Positions 9,054 to 16,146 of a stretch of DNA of 58,259 nucleotides are shown here, in pieces. Both the position numbers and the translations under genes were made by a program. Each line of letters starts with the position of its first letter. The first letter of the stretch is position 1. Where the stretch lies: contig JAUNGI010000010.1 of assembly GCA_030524525.1 (NCBI GenBank), positions 1 to 58,259 on the forward strand. The letters run 5' to 3'. This DNA comes from Lachnospiraceae bacterium (GTDB lineage: Bacteria > Bacillota > Clostridia > Lachnospirales > Lachnospiraceae). A model generated the notes under the pieces. It did not search any database. It was not told where the DNA came from and saw only the letters and a list, made by a program, of their open reading frames with translations.

Positions 9054-10256
9054 ATGAAATATCTTGTTGTTTTGGGCGACGGTATGGCGGATGAGCCGCT
9101 GGAAGCCTTGGGCGGCAAAACGCCGCTTGCATTTGCGAAGACGCCGGTCATGGACGAGCTGGCGAAAACCGGAGAGGTCGGGCTTGTGAAAACAATCCCG
9201 GACGGAATGAAGCCGGGCAGCGACACGGCGAACCTTGCCGTGCTGGGCTATGATCCAAAGCTTTATTACACGGGGCGCTCGCCGCTTGAGGCGCTGAGCA
9301 TCGGCGTGGCTATGAAGGATACGGACGTTGCGCTCCGCTGCAATCTGGTTACGTTGTCCGAGGAGGAGCCGTATGAGGAAAAAACGATCCTCGACCACAG
9401 CGCGTCGGAAATTACAACGGAGGAAGCCGCCGTTTTGCTTGACGCGGTCCGAAAGCAGCTGGAGTGGGAGGGCTATCACTTTTATGTGGGGGTCAGCTAC
9501 CGGCACCTGCTGATCCGGAATCGCGGCAGGATCGTGGAACTGACGCCGCCGCACGACATTCTGGAGCGAAAGATCGGGGCGTACCTGCCGGACGACGAGA
9601 CGCTGCTCGCCATGCAGAAGCGCAGCTTTGCGATCCTGAACGAGCATCCGGTCAATCTGGCGCGGGCGGCAAAGGGGCTGCATAAGGCGAACTCGCTTTG
9701 GTTCTGGGGCGCCGGCACAAGACCGTCTCTGCGCTCGTTTGAGGAGAAAAACGGCAAAAAGGGCGCGATGATCTCCGCCGTCGATCTGCTGAAGGGCATT
9801 GCCGTCGGCGCGGGAATGCGGAACATCGACGTTCCGGGCGCCACCGGCGGACTGGAAACGAACTATGAGGGAAAGGCGCAGGCGGCGGTCAAAACGCTGT
9901 TGGAAAACGGGGACGATTTCGTTTATATCCATCTGGAAGCGCCCGACGAGATGGGGCATCAGGGAAGCGCGGAGCGAAAGATCAAGGCGATCGAGTATCT
10001 GGATGCTCGCGTGCTGCGCGTGGTAAAAGAGGCGATGGACAAGAGCGGAGAGGATTATCGGCTGCTCGTTATGCCCGACCATCCGACGCCGGTGCGGCTT
10101 CGCACCCATACCCCCGATCCGATCCCCTATCTGCTTTACGACAGCAGAAGGGATATCCACACGGCAGCCGCTTATAATGAGGCGGAGGCAAAAAATACCG
10201 GGATCTGCCGGGAAGAGGGCTTTCGGCTGATGGACGTTTTACTGGAAAAGGAATAG
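9054..10256 (+). CDS. ApgM-like cofactor-independent phosphoglycerate mutase family; possible homoserine kinase
   Basis: The 400-residue protein belongs to the archaeal-type (ApgM) phosphoglycerate mutase family of the alkaline phosphatase superfamily. It shows the metal site VLGDGMAD (7-14), the phospho-acceptor serine in KPGSDTANLAVLGYD, and C-terminal metal ligands in HLEAPDEMGHQG and MPDHPTP. It lies 18 bp after hom. No GHMP-type homoserine kinase is visible nearby. PGM-family homoserine kinases have, to my recollection, been described in Bacteroides, and the linkage to hom makes that the better guess than glycolysis. Sequence alone cannot settle the substrate. Confidence 0.85.
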   Translation: MKYLVVLGDGMADEPLEALGGKTPLAFAKTPVMDELAKTGEVGLVKTIPDGMKPGSDTANLAVLGYDPKLYYTGRSPLEALSIGVAMKDTDVALRCNLVTLSEEEPYEEKTILDHSASEITTEEAAVLLDAVRKQLEWEGYHFYVGVSYRHLLIRNRGRIVELTPPHDILERKIGAYLPDDETLLAMQKRSFAILNEHPVNLARAAKGLHKANSLWFWGAGTRPSLRSFEEKNGKKGAMISAVDLLKGIAVGAGMRNIDVPGATGGLETNYEGKAQAAVKTLLENGDDFVYIHLEAPDEMGHQGSAERKIKAIEYLDARVLRVVKEAMDKSGEDYRLLVMPDHPTPVRLRTHTPDPIPYLLYDSRRDIHTAAAYNEAEAKNTGICREEGFRLMDVLLEKE

Positions 10257-10271
10257 GTACGGAACACAAAT

Positions 10272-10313
10272 AAAAAAGCGCCGCGTCTCGGTGAGAGCCG
10301 CAGCGCTTTTTTT
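10272..10313. terminator. Bidirectional terminator
   Basis: AAAAAAGCGC and GCGCTTTTTTT flank a GC-rich centre. The A-run and T-run allow the hairpin to end both the hom operon and the gene converging from the right. Confidence 0.85.
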
Positions 10314-10334
10314 CGTTTGCTTTAACGCCAAGCG

Positions 10335-10778
10335 TTATTCCGGATCGACCGCGTCGGTAAATGCAAACGTATCTTCCTTGATGTCGTCCGCGCTTTCCGT
10401 ATCCGATGTCTCGCCGGTTGCCTCCGCTGTTGTTTCGGAAGCCTTTTTCGCCATATAATCCTTCAGCTCGTCGGCTTTTTTCATGGCTGCCTTTGCCGCC
10501 TTGTTGGCGTTTTCGGCTACCACATGGCTCAGCTCCTCGGTTTTTTCCGCAGCGGTGCGGACCGCCTTTTCCGCTTTTTCGGTAAAGCTGTCGATCTTGG
10601 CGTCCCGGGAAGCCTGCGTGCTTTCGGTTTCGCAGAAGTCGTCGGAGATCTCGTCGTCGCAGAAAAGATCGGCTTCCTCAAATTCGTCCGTCTGCTTTTG
10701 CTGCTTGGTCTTTTGATACAGATAGTAGCCGCCGCCTGCAAGCGCAGCCAGCAAAGCGAATTTCGTTACTTTTTTCAT
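10335..10778 (-). CDS. Small membrane-anchored, charged helical protein of unknown function
   Basis: I do not recognise a family for this 147-residue protein. It begins MKKVTKFALLAALAGGGYYL, a short membrane segment, followed by a basic patch, an acidic stretch and a long Lys/Ala/Glu-rich helix (about 60-125) reminiscent of the apolipoprotein- or YtxH-like stress proteins. The start at 10778 is preceded on the reverse strand by AAAGGAGCG. A 16-bp perfect palindrome lies 44 bp upstream of the start and may be an operator. Confidence 0.75.
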   Translation of the reverse strand: MKKVTKFALLAALAGGGYYLYQKTKQQKQTDEFEEADLFCDDEISDDFCETESTQASRDAKIDSFTEKAEKAVRTAAEKTEELSHVVAENANKAAKAAMKKADELKDYMAKKASETTAEATGETSDTESADDIKEDTFAFTDAVDPE

Positions 10779-10821
10779 GGTGTATACGCTCCTTTCCGAA
10801 ATAGAATATGTGATTTGAAAA

Positions 10822-10837
10822 AAACCATGCATGGTTT
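10822..10837. promoter_or_regulatory. Perfect 16-bp palindrome upstream of the small membrane protein
   Basis: AAACCATGCATGGTTT reads the same on both strands. It lies in the leader of the leftward gene, between the likely -10 box (TATAAT on the reverse strand, about 10851-10856) and the start codon at 10778. It could be a repressor site. No regulator is identified. Confidence 0.4.
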
Positions 10838-10891
10838 GCGTTAAACTGTATTATACACGCTGTGCGGCAAAAAGGAAAGAGCAAATTTTTC

Positions 10892-10920
10892 TTGACAGCA
10901 TTTGAAGGATATGAGAAAAT
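10892..10920 (+). promoter_or_regulatory. Promoter upstream of the coiled-coil protein
   Basis: TTGACA (10892-10897), a 17-bp spacer and GAAAAT (10915-10920). If used, transcription starts near 10927, which rules out the GTG at 10862 as the gene's start. Confidence 0.6.
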
Positions 10921-11014
10921 AATTTCGGAGAGTGCCGCTCATAACAAAAAAGGGCAACGATTTACCGAACCGCGCGTAGGCGCGAAGTTAAAAAGGAAAG
11001 CGGGGAGGATACCC

Positions 11015-12211
11015 ATAACAAAAAACACGGATTTCAACGAAAAAAAGACCGTTCGCATCGTTGACGCGGACGGAAACGAAATTGGCCGGACTTACCCGAA
11101 GCGGGCAGCCGGTCTTGTAAAAAAGGGTCGGGCATGTTACATGAACGACTTCCAGATTCGTCTTAACACGTCCGATACCGAACAGAATTCGGAGGTACAT
11201 AAGATGGATGATAAAATGATGACCAATAAGGAAAGCGTAACGTTGTATTTTGACCCTCGGAGATGGAGCTTTAATCGGGACTGTCCGAAAAACGTCGGCT
11301 CGCGTTCTTTTATGCAGGGACCGGACGGAGAGCTTGCGGAAGCATATACGATCGGCGACTGGAAATATAATTGGACCGAGATCGTTTCGGAAACGCTGCT
11401 CTTAAAAAAGCGGACGACGCACAGATTCGTATTTTGGCTGAACGGCGGAGAAAACGACAGGAACGACGAGGTGTGCCGGTTTGAGGTGATCTACAATAAC
11501 GACGTCGAAAATCGCCGAACCTACAATCTGAACCGGAACTTTATCAAGCCGGCGCGGACGCTGAATAACTGGGAGCTGTACGAGATCCCGTTCACAACGG
11601 AGGACAACGAATACACGCAGCTCAAGTTTGCTGCGCAGGCCGCGTATATGACGGTCATGGCGGCAAAGGACAGCGGCGCTTACGAGGGGATCCCCGATCA
11701 GGAGGACCCGTATAAGAAGTGGAGGCCGCAGCGGCACAATCTGATCTTTGAAGACGGTTTTCCGGCAAACGGATGGTACAGCACGGAAAACCTTCGCCGC
11801 AGCCACGGTCATGAGCTTCGCGGTTCGCAGGGGAAAGCCGGAAACGACCGGAGCACGGGAAGCGCATCCGAAACGGTGCGGGGACTGGAGGAAAGCCGGC
11901 GGGCGCTGGAGGGCTTGAAGGAACAGCTTGAGGCGCTGTCCGCGGGAAGCATGGCGATTATGGCAGAGACCGTGGAGAAGCTCGATCCGCAGCATATCGC
12001 AAGGGAAGTCCGGAGCATGATGCCGCAGCTTGAGGAGGAAGACGTCGATATCGAAGACGTGATCTCCGATGCGGTGGACGAGGTGCGCGACGCGCTGGAG
12101 GAGATTCGGGACGCCATCGAAGAGGTCGGGGACCGGTTTGAAGAGGTTCGCGATACCATGGAAGAAGTCAACGAAACGCTCTGTGAGGAACAGGAATCAT
12201 CCGAATGGTAA
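11015..12211 (+). CDS. Unrecognised protein with short N-terminal module and C-terminal coiled coil
   Basis: I cannot name this protein. The reading frame is open from 10862, but a promoter at 10892-10920 puts the GTG there upstream of transcription. The only well placed site before the conserved module is ATA at 11015, with GGGGAGG 6 bp upstream, giving 398 residues. A second start, ATG at 11204 with GGAGG 8 bp upstream, would give 335 residues lacking the module. The module (KKTVRIVDADGNEIG, then YPKRAAGLVKKGRA) is followed by a domain of about 170 residues rich in aromatic and charged residues, then a regular acidic coiled coil (about 300-395) with heptads such as EEIRDAIEEVGDRFEEV. There is no signal peptide, so it is likely cytoplasmic. 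Confidence 0.7.
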   Translation: MTKNTDFNEKKTVRIVDADGNEIGRTYPKRAAGLVKKGRACYMNDFQIRLNTSDTEQNSEVHKMDDKMMTNKESVTLYFDPRRWSFNRDCPKNVGSRSFMQGPDGELAEAYTIGDWKYNWTEIVSETLLLKKRTTHRFVFWLNGGENDRNDEVCRFEVIYNNDVENRRTYNLNRNFIKPARTLNNWELYEIPFTTEDNEYTQLKFAAQAAYMTVMAAKDSGAYEGIPDQEDPYKKWRPQRHNLIFEDGFPANGWYSTENLRRSHGHELRGSQGKAGNDRSTGSASETVRGLEESRRALEGLKEQLEALSAGSMAIMAETVEKLDPQHIAREVRSMMPQLEEEDVDIEDVISDAVDEVRDALEEIRDAIEEVGDRFEEVRDTMEEVNETLCEEQESSEW

Positions 12212-12226
12212 ATAGCGACTAACCCT

Positions 12227-12259
12227 AAAAGCTCCCCTCCCAAGCGGCGGGGAGCTTTT
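12227..12259 (+). terminator. Rho-independent terminator
   Basis: AAAAGCTCCCC and GGGGAGCTTTT form an 11-bp stem just after the coiled-coil gene, with T-rich sequence following. Confidence 0.85.
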
Positions 12260-12291
12260 GAAATTTTTTCAAAAAAGATGGAATTTCCCTC

Positions 12292-12320
12292 TTGCTTTTT
12301 TGGAGAGGTATGTGTATAAT
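12292..12320 (+). promoter_or_regulatory. Promoter of tRNA-Gln
   Basis: TTGCTT (12292-12297) and a perfect TATAAT (12315-12320) are 17 bp apart, 44 bp upstream of the tRNA. Confidence 0.7.
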
Positions 12321-12364
12321 AGCCATTGTTGTTGGGAAACCTCTAAAAAAGGGGACTCCTGTAT

Positions 12365-12436
12365 TGGGCTATCGCCAAACGGTAAGGCAACGGACTCTGA
12401 CTCCGTCATTTCAAGGTTCGAATCCTTGTAGCCCAG
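12365..12436 (+). tRNA. tRNA-Gln (anticodon CTG)
   Basis: The 72-nt sequence folds as a tRNA: acceptor arms TGGGCTA and TAGCCCA, anticodon stem ACGGA/TCCGT around a loop with CTG at positions 34-36, and a T-arm with GGTTCGAATCC. The discriminator base is G and the CCA end is not encoded. It has its own promoter and terminator, so it is a single-gene transcript. Confidence 0.93.
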
Positions 12437-12444
12437 TTGAGAAA

Positions 12445-12493
12445 GGCTGTTGAAATATAGATCGGAGAATCTATAGTTTTCAACAGCTTTTTT
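12445..12493 (+). terminator. Terminator after tRNA-Gln
   Basis: A long two-part hairpin: outer arms GCTGTTGAAA and TTTTCAACAGC, inner arms TATAGAT and ATCTATA, followed by seven T. Confidence 0.9.
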
Positions 12494-12760
12494 GTTCTAT
12501 AGGAAACGCAGTTTCCTATAGAACAAAAAACGCTCCGCGGGGATCGCACTGCGGCGAAGAGGAACCGTGTCGCTGGAGCGACCCGCCGCAGGCGGAGAAT
12601 CTCGCAAGCGAGATTCTTTGTTCTTCTATAGGAAAATGCGTCCTATGAAACAAAAAACGCTCCGCGGGGATCGCGCTGCGGCGAAGAGGAACCGTGTCGC
12701 TAGAGCGACCCGCCGCAGGCGGAGAATCTTGCAAGCGAGATTCTTTGTTCTTTCATGGGA
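12494..12760. repeat. Dispersed palindromic repeat, copy B (two tandem units)
   Basis: Two units of 127-129 bp stand head to tail (units begin near 12495 and 12624; the start of a third is visible at 12751). Each has a first hairpin, the segment ACGCTCCGCGGGGATCGC, a CCGCCGCAGGCGG block and a hairpin GAATCTCGC/GCGAGATTC. In unit one the first hairpin is TTCTATAGGAAA/TTTCCTATAGAA. The second unit has one T in place of C in the last hairpin, which would still pair with G in RNA. Confidence 0.9.
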
Positions 12761-12798
12761 AATTTTGCTCTTGGAATGAAGAATGGAGGAGAACCAAT

Positions 12799-13563
12799 AT
12801 GATCGGGGAAAAGCTTCAAGTCGAGGCGGTTGCCGGAAAGCGGCTTTCGCTGCTGCTGTGCGACGACGAAAAAGCGCAGCTGGACGAGCTGCGGCGGCTG
12901 CTGGAGGAGGCGGGGGAAACCGCCGACAGCATTGCGGAAAGCACGTGTCCGGAGAGCCTGCTGCCGGAGCTGCTGCGGCGGGCGGAATGCGGAGAGTCCA
13001 TGCCGGACGTGCTCTTTTTGGACATCCGCATGCCGGAGGTGGACGGGATCGCCTTCGGGAAAAAACTGCGGAGCGCCGCGCCGGATCTTTACATCGTCTT
13101 TACCACCGCTTATGAGGAATACGCGGTGGCAGGCTATGAGGCGAGAGCCTTCCGTTATCTGCTGAAGCCGTTAAAAACGGAGACGCTGCAAGCGCTGCTC
13201 ATGGAAATTCGGAACGACATGAGCCGACGGAGAAGGCCGGTCGTTCGGCTTACGGAGGGAGAGCGGCTTGTGCCGGTGGACGAATTGATCTATCTAAGCG
13301 CGGAAAACAAATATACGGTTCTGTATACCGCCGACGGGTATTTCCTTGACCGTACCCCCTTGTCGGAGTACGAAGCGCTTTTGAGGCCCTACGGCTTTTC
13401 GCGGATACACCGGAAGTATCTGGTCAATCTGCGGCATCATAAAAGTCTCGAAAAGGGCTGGGTGACGCTGAACGGCGGTTTCCGCCTACCCGTCAGCAGA
13501 AGGCGGGAGGCGGCGTATTTTACGGAGCTGTTCGACAGCTTGGGAAAGGGAGTGCTTCCGTGA
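12799..13563 (+). CDS. LytTR-family response regulator
   Basis: This 254-residue protein is a response regulator of the AgrA/LytR class. The receiver domain (about 15-135) has acidic residues CDDE at 21-24, phospho-acceptor Asp75 in DVLFLDIRMPEVDG, a TTAYEEYAV switch region and the lysine in LLKPL. A LytTR DNA-binding domain covers about 148-248. I chose ATG 12799 because it has GGAGGAG at 12785-12791. A longer frame begins in the upstream repeat and is not credible. The cognate kinase gene begins 30 bp downstream. Its likely targets are the two lipoprotein promoters in this region. Confidence 0.93.
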   Translation: MIGEKLQVEAVAGKRLSLLLCDDEKAQLDELRRLLEEAGETADSIAESTCPESLLPELLRRAECGESMPDVLFLDIRMPEVDGIAFGKKLRSAAPDLYIVFTTAYEEYAVAGYEARAFRYLLKPLKTETLQALLMEIRNDMSRRRRPVVRLTEGERLVPVDELIYLSAENKYTVLYTADGYFLDRTPLSEYEALLRPYGFSRIHRKYLVNLRHHKSLEKGWVTLNGGFRLPVSRRREAAYFTELFDSLGKGVLP

Positions 13564-13593
13564 TCGAAGCGGAAGGGAAAGGAAGCCGACAAA

Positions 13594-14874
13594 GTGAAGG
13601 GGTTGCAGTTTGCTTATTTTATTACGAATACGATCACCGTATATGAACTGATGCTCGTGCTTCACGTTATCTTTGCCGTGCCGTTTTGCCGAAAGCCGTA
13701 CCGTTACGTCCTCGTGGGTTTGGGCAATCTGCTTCTTCACATTGTTTTGTGCGGTTTTCCGGAGCTGGCTTGGTGGGAAATAAGCTGCGCGGAGGTGGTG
13801 TACGGTCTTCTGGCGGTCGTTTTTGTCGCTGAAAGAAAGGGGCGGGCGTTTCTATTTTGGCTGCCGTCCCTGAATCTTTATCTTCAGTGGAGCACGGTTC
13901 TTTCGGTGGTTTTCTCGGTGCTTGACGATCTTTTTTCTTTGAAAAAAAGTGAGGTGGAAATTGGCGGAAAGCTTGTGACGATGGGGACTTTGGGCTGGTT
14001 GACGGACATTCTGCTGCTTCTTTTGCTGCTTCTGCTTGCGAGCCGCACAAGCTGGAACCCGACCGCTTCGGAAACTGCTTTTATGGTCGTTTTTGGTCTG
14101 CTCTGCCCCGTTCTGAAAACAAACCTGAACAATACCGTGTATTCCATTACTTGGTGCATGTCCGTCATTCTCTTGAATGCAGCCGTTTTTTATGGAATTC
14201 GGCATCGAAAAGGCGAACGGCATTATCGGGAGGTATCTCAGAATCAGAAACTCCAGTTCAATGAAGAATATCAATACTTTAAGGATTATAAGCAGGAACA
14301 GAGGGAGATGGCAGGCCTCCGGCATGACTGGAACAATCACCTGCTTTTGCTGAGCTCGCTCTTTGAGCGCGGAGAATATGAAAAGGCAAAAGCGTACTTT
14401 TTGGAGCTTTCCGGACGCTATCAGAGCGGCGGCAAGGGGATCCTGACCGGAAACGAGCTGGTCGATATTATTCTGAACGCAAAGGCGGAGCGGCTGGAGC
14501 AGGGGAGGATCGCAGTTTCCTGCTCCGGCGGCTTGGAGGCGCTGGGCTTTATGGAGCCTGTGGACTGCTGCATTCTGTTTGCCAATCTGATCGACAATGC
14601 CATCGAAGCAAACGAAAAATGCGAGGGAGAGCGTTATATCCGCATCGCTTTGTCGGAAAACGCCGGAAATATTATGCTTTCCATAGAAAATCAGTGGAAC
14701 GGAGACTGGAAATTGGCGGACGGGAAACCGATCAGCACCAAGGACAACGCGGAGACCCACGGCGTCGGAACCCGAAACGCGTTTGCCGTCGTTGAAAAAT
14801 ACCACGGAACCTATCGCTTGCTGACAAGGAAGGAGGGCTTTGCCGTTCAAATGATATTCTCCGGCGAAAAATAA
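13594..14874 (+). CDS. GHKL-type sensor histidine kinase (AgrC-like)
   Basis: The 426-residue protein has six or seven hydrophobic segments in its first 205 residues, then a cytoplasmic kinase part. The phospho-acceptor is likely His244 in GLRHDWNNHL, and the ATPase has an N-box NLIDNAIEA (about 335-345) and a G-box HGVGTRN. This layout is that of peptide-sensing kinases such as AgrC. No peptide precursor or AgrB-like protease is visible nearby, so the signal is unknown. The start is GTG at 13594 after AAAGGAAG. It is cotranscribed with the LytTR regulator. Confidence 0.9.
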   Translation: MKGLQFAYFITNTITVYELMLVLHVIFAVPFCRKPYRYVLVGLGNLLLHIVLCGFPELAWWEISCAEVVYGLLAVVFVAERKGRAFLFWLPSLNLYLQWSTVLSVVFSVLDDLFSLKKSEVEIGGKLVTMGTLGWLTDILLLLLLLLLASRTSWNPTASETAFMVVFGLLCPVLKTNLNNTVYSITWCMSVILLNAAVFYGIRHRKGERHYREVSQNQKLQFNEEYQYFKDYKQEQREMAGLRHDWNNHLLLLSSLFERGEYEKAKAYFLELSGRYQSGGKGILTGNELVDIILNAKAERLEQGRIAVSCSGGLEALGFMEPVDCCILFANLIDNAIEANEKCEGERYIRIALSENAGNIMLSIENQWNGDWKLADGKPISTKDNAETHGVGTRNAFAVVEKYHGTYRLLTRKEGFAVQMIFSGEK

Positions 14875-14880
14875 ATCCGT

Positions 14881-14946
14881 CGTTCGTCACCTCAAACCCG
14901 CCGTTTGTCGCGTGTTCCCCCAAAATCCCCCCTTTTATGCTATGCT
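14881..14946 (+). promoter_or_regulatory. Predicted LytTR operator and promoter of lipoprotein 1
   Basis: Direct repeats CGTTCGTCAC (14881) and CGTTTGTCGC (14902) are 21 bp apart start to start, that is two helical turns. The sequence ATGCTATGCT, with a -10-like TATGCT at 14941, lies 39 bp after the second repeat, and no good -35 box is seen. The same arrangement stands before the paralogous lipoprotein 2. Confidence 0.7.
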
Positions 14947-14977
14947 TTGGTTACGCTTATTTTGGGGGAGAGGAAAG

Positions 14978-15949
14978 ATGAAAAAGAAAATCGCATTATA
15001 TTTTGTCTTGGGGGCGCTTTTGCTGTTTTGTATGACGGCATGTGAAAAGGACGGGGAGAAAAGCTCGTCGGGGACGGAGAACGGAACAACAGCCGCCGTC
15101 AGCGGTAAGCCCGAGGAAAACAAACCGTCGGACGATGATAAAAGCGGTGAAAACGGCGCGGACGACGAACAGCAGCCGACAGCCGATTCGCCAGTTTTTT
15201 GGTTCAATCAGCAGGAATGGACCGAGCCGAACGGAAGCTTTGAGGGCGGGCTGTTTCATGAGGCGATCGGGCTTCCGATCGACTTGCGGGAGCTGGACGA
15301 CATTGCGGCGCCCTATCGAATGTTTGCCGGTGGGATCTACCAGCTCTTTGATTATATCGACACCGACAAAATCGGCGAGCTGCTGGAAAGCGAGGAGGAA
15401 GTGCTTCCGGGAAAGGAAGCGGTCATTGCCGTGCTGACGGATTCCGATTTGTCCGAGGAAGAAGAAAAAGAGCTTTTTGAGCGGCAAAAGGAGTACGGCA
15501 TCGACACGATTGAGATCTGTAATTTCAGTGAACATAGGCTTTCCATAAAAAGCTGCTATGAGAACGGCTGGTGGAGAGTGAAGGCATATGACGCCAATGC
15601 GTTGAGAACGGAGGCTCCGGAAAGCGACGACGAGTATCCGAAGGCGCTGCTGGATTCCATCGTTCAGAAATTCGGTTCGCCGACCTATCTTTTCTGCGCG
15701 CAGACAGAGGACGATTTTTATAACGATATTCAGGGGAATGAGTCCATGGTTGCCTATACGTTGGTATACGAATATCCGGAATATGCCCTGTTGATCGGTA
15801 TGCAGGAATATATCCTGAAGGAATCTGACGGAAAAACGTATAATCATCATTCCGCGGAAATTACCGAGGTGTATTATTATTCGGCAAAGTGCTGGGAAGC
15901 GATGAAAGAAACGACTGCCGATCACTATCTGTTTGAAACGAGAAAATAA
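14978..15949 (+). CDS. Lipoprotein of unknown function, paralogue 1
   Basis: I do not recognise the family of this 323-residue lipoprotein. It has a signal peptide with lipobox MTAC, a low-complexity acidic linker (about 25-75) containing NGTTAAVS, and a globular part of about 240 residues beginning near VFWFNQQEW. It is clearly a paralogue of the gene at 18560: both share the lipid-attachment region, ACEKDG, the GSFEGGLFHE block and the ending LFETRK. I chose ATG 14978 for its GGGGGAGAGG site. It follows the LytTR two-component pair and has matching LytTR-type repeats in its promoter, so it is probably a target. Confidence 0.8.
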   Translation: MKKKIALYFVLGALLLFCMTACEKDGEKSSSGTENGTTAAVSGKPEENKPSDDDKSGENGADDEQQPTADSPVFWFNQQEWTEPNGSFEGGLFHEAIGLPIDLRELDDIAAPYRMFAGGIYQLFDYIDTDKIGELLESEEEVLPGKEAVIAVLTDSDLSEEEEKELFERQKEYGIDTIEICNFSEHRLSIKSCYENGWWRVKAYDANALRTEAPESDDEYPKALLDSIVQKFGSPTYLFCAQTEDDFYNDIQGNESMVAYTLVYEYPEYALLIGMQEYILKESDGKTYNHHSAEITEVYYYSAKCWEAMKETTADHYLFETRK

Positions 15950-15997
15950 GAGCATGTGATCGGCGATTATACAACCTCCATAAATCCGAAAAGAAAC

Positions 15998-16054
15998 AGC
16001 TCCGCTTGGGATAAACGGCTGAAACGCCGGTATCGCAATGCGGAGCTCTTTTCG
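15998..16054 (+). terminator. Structured terminator-like element, twin 1
   Basis: AGCTCCGC and GCGGAGCT enclose a branched inner part (GATA/TATC and CGGC/GCCG), followed by CTTTTCG. A close relative with altered but still paired inner stems follows the LRR gene at 20848. Confidence 0.6.
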
Positions 16055-16132
16055 TTTCATCGGAAAGAGCGTCCTATGAAACAAAAAACGCTCCACGGTG
16101 ACCGCGCTGCGGCGGAGAGGAATTGTGTCGCC
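16054..16132. repeat. Dispersed palindromic repeat, copy C (partial)
   Basis: It includes the first hairpin (arms TTTCATCGGA and TCCTATGAAA, here imperfect) and the segment ACGCTCCACGGTGACCGC, and stops after TGTGTCGCC, 15 bp before the 3' end of the leftward gene. The second half of the unit is missing. Confidence 0.75.
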
Positions 16133-16146
16133 GATGAAGAAGTGTT

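Noticed and set aside
7845-10160. 771-codon reverse frame across hom and the PGM-family gene
   Set aside because: It lies fully antisense to two clear genes and shows no recognisable domain.
12365-12436. tRNA-Gln as attachment site of the neighbouring repeats
   Set aside because: The repeats carry no copy of the tRNA 3' end, and other repeat copies lie far from tRNA genes.
12494-12760. CRISPR array
   Set aside because: There are only two units of about 128 bp, no unique spacers and no cas genes. The same unit is scattered through the window.
12516-12799. Short open frames inside the tandem repeat (SLERPAAGGES-type peptides)
   Set aside because: They arise in every repeat copy, in either direction, with no ribosome-binding site. 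The sequence is better explained as a non-coding palindromic repeat.
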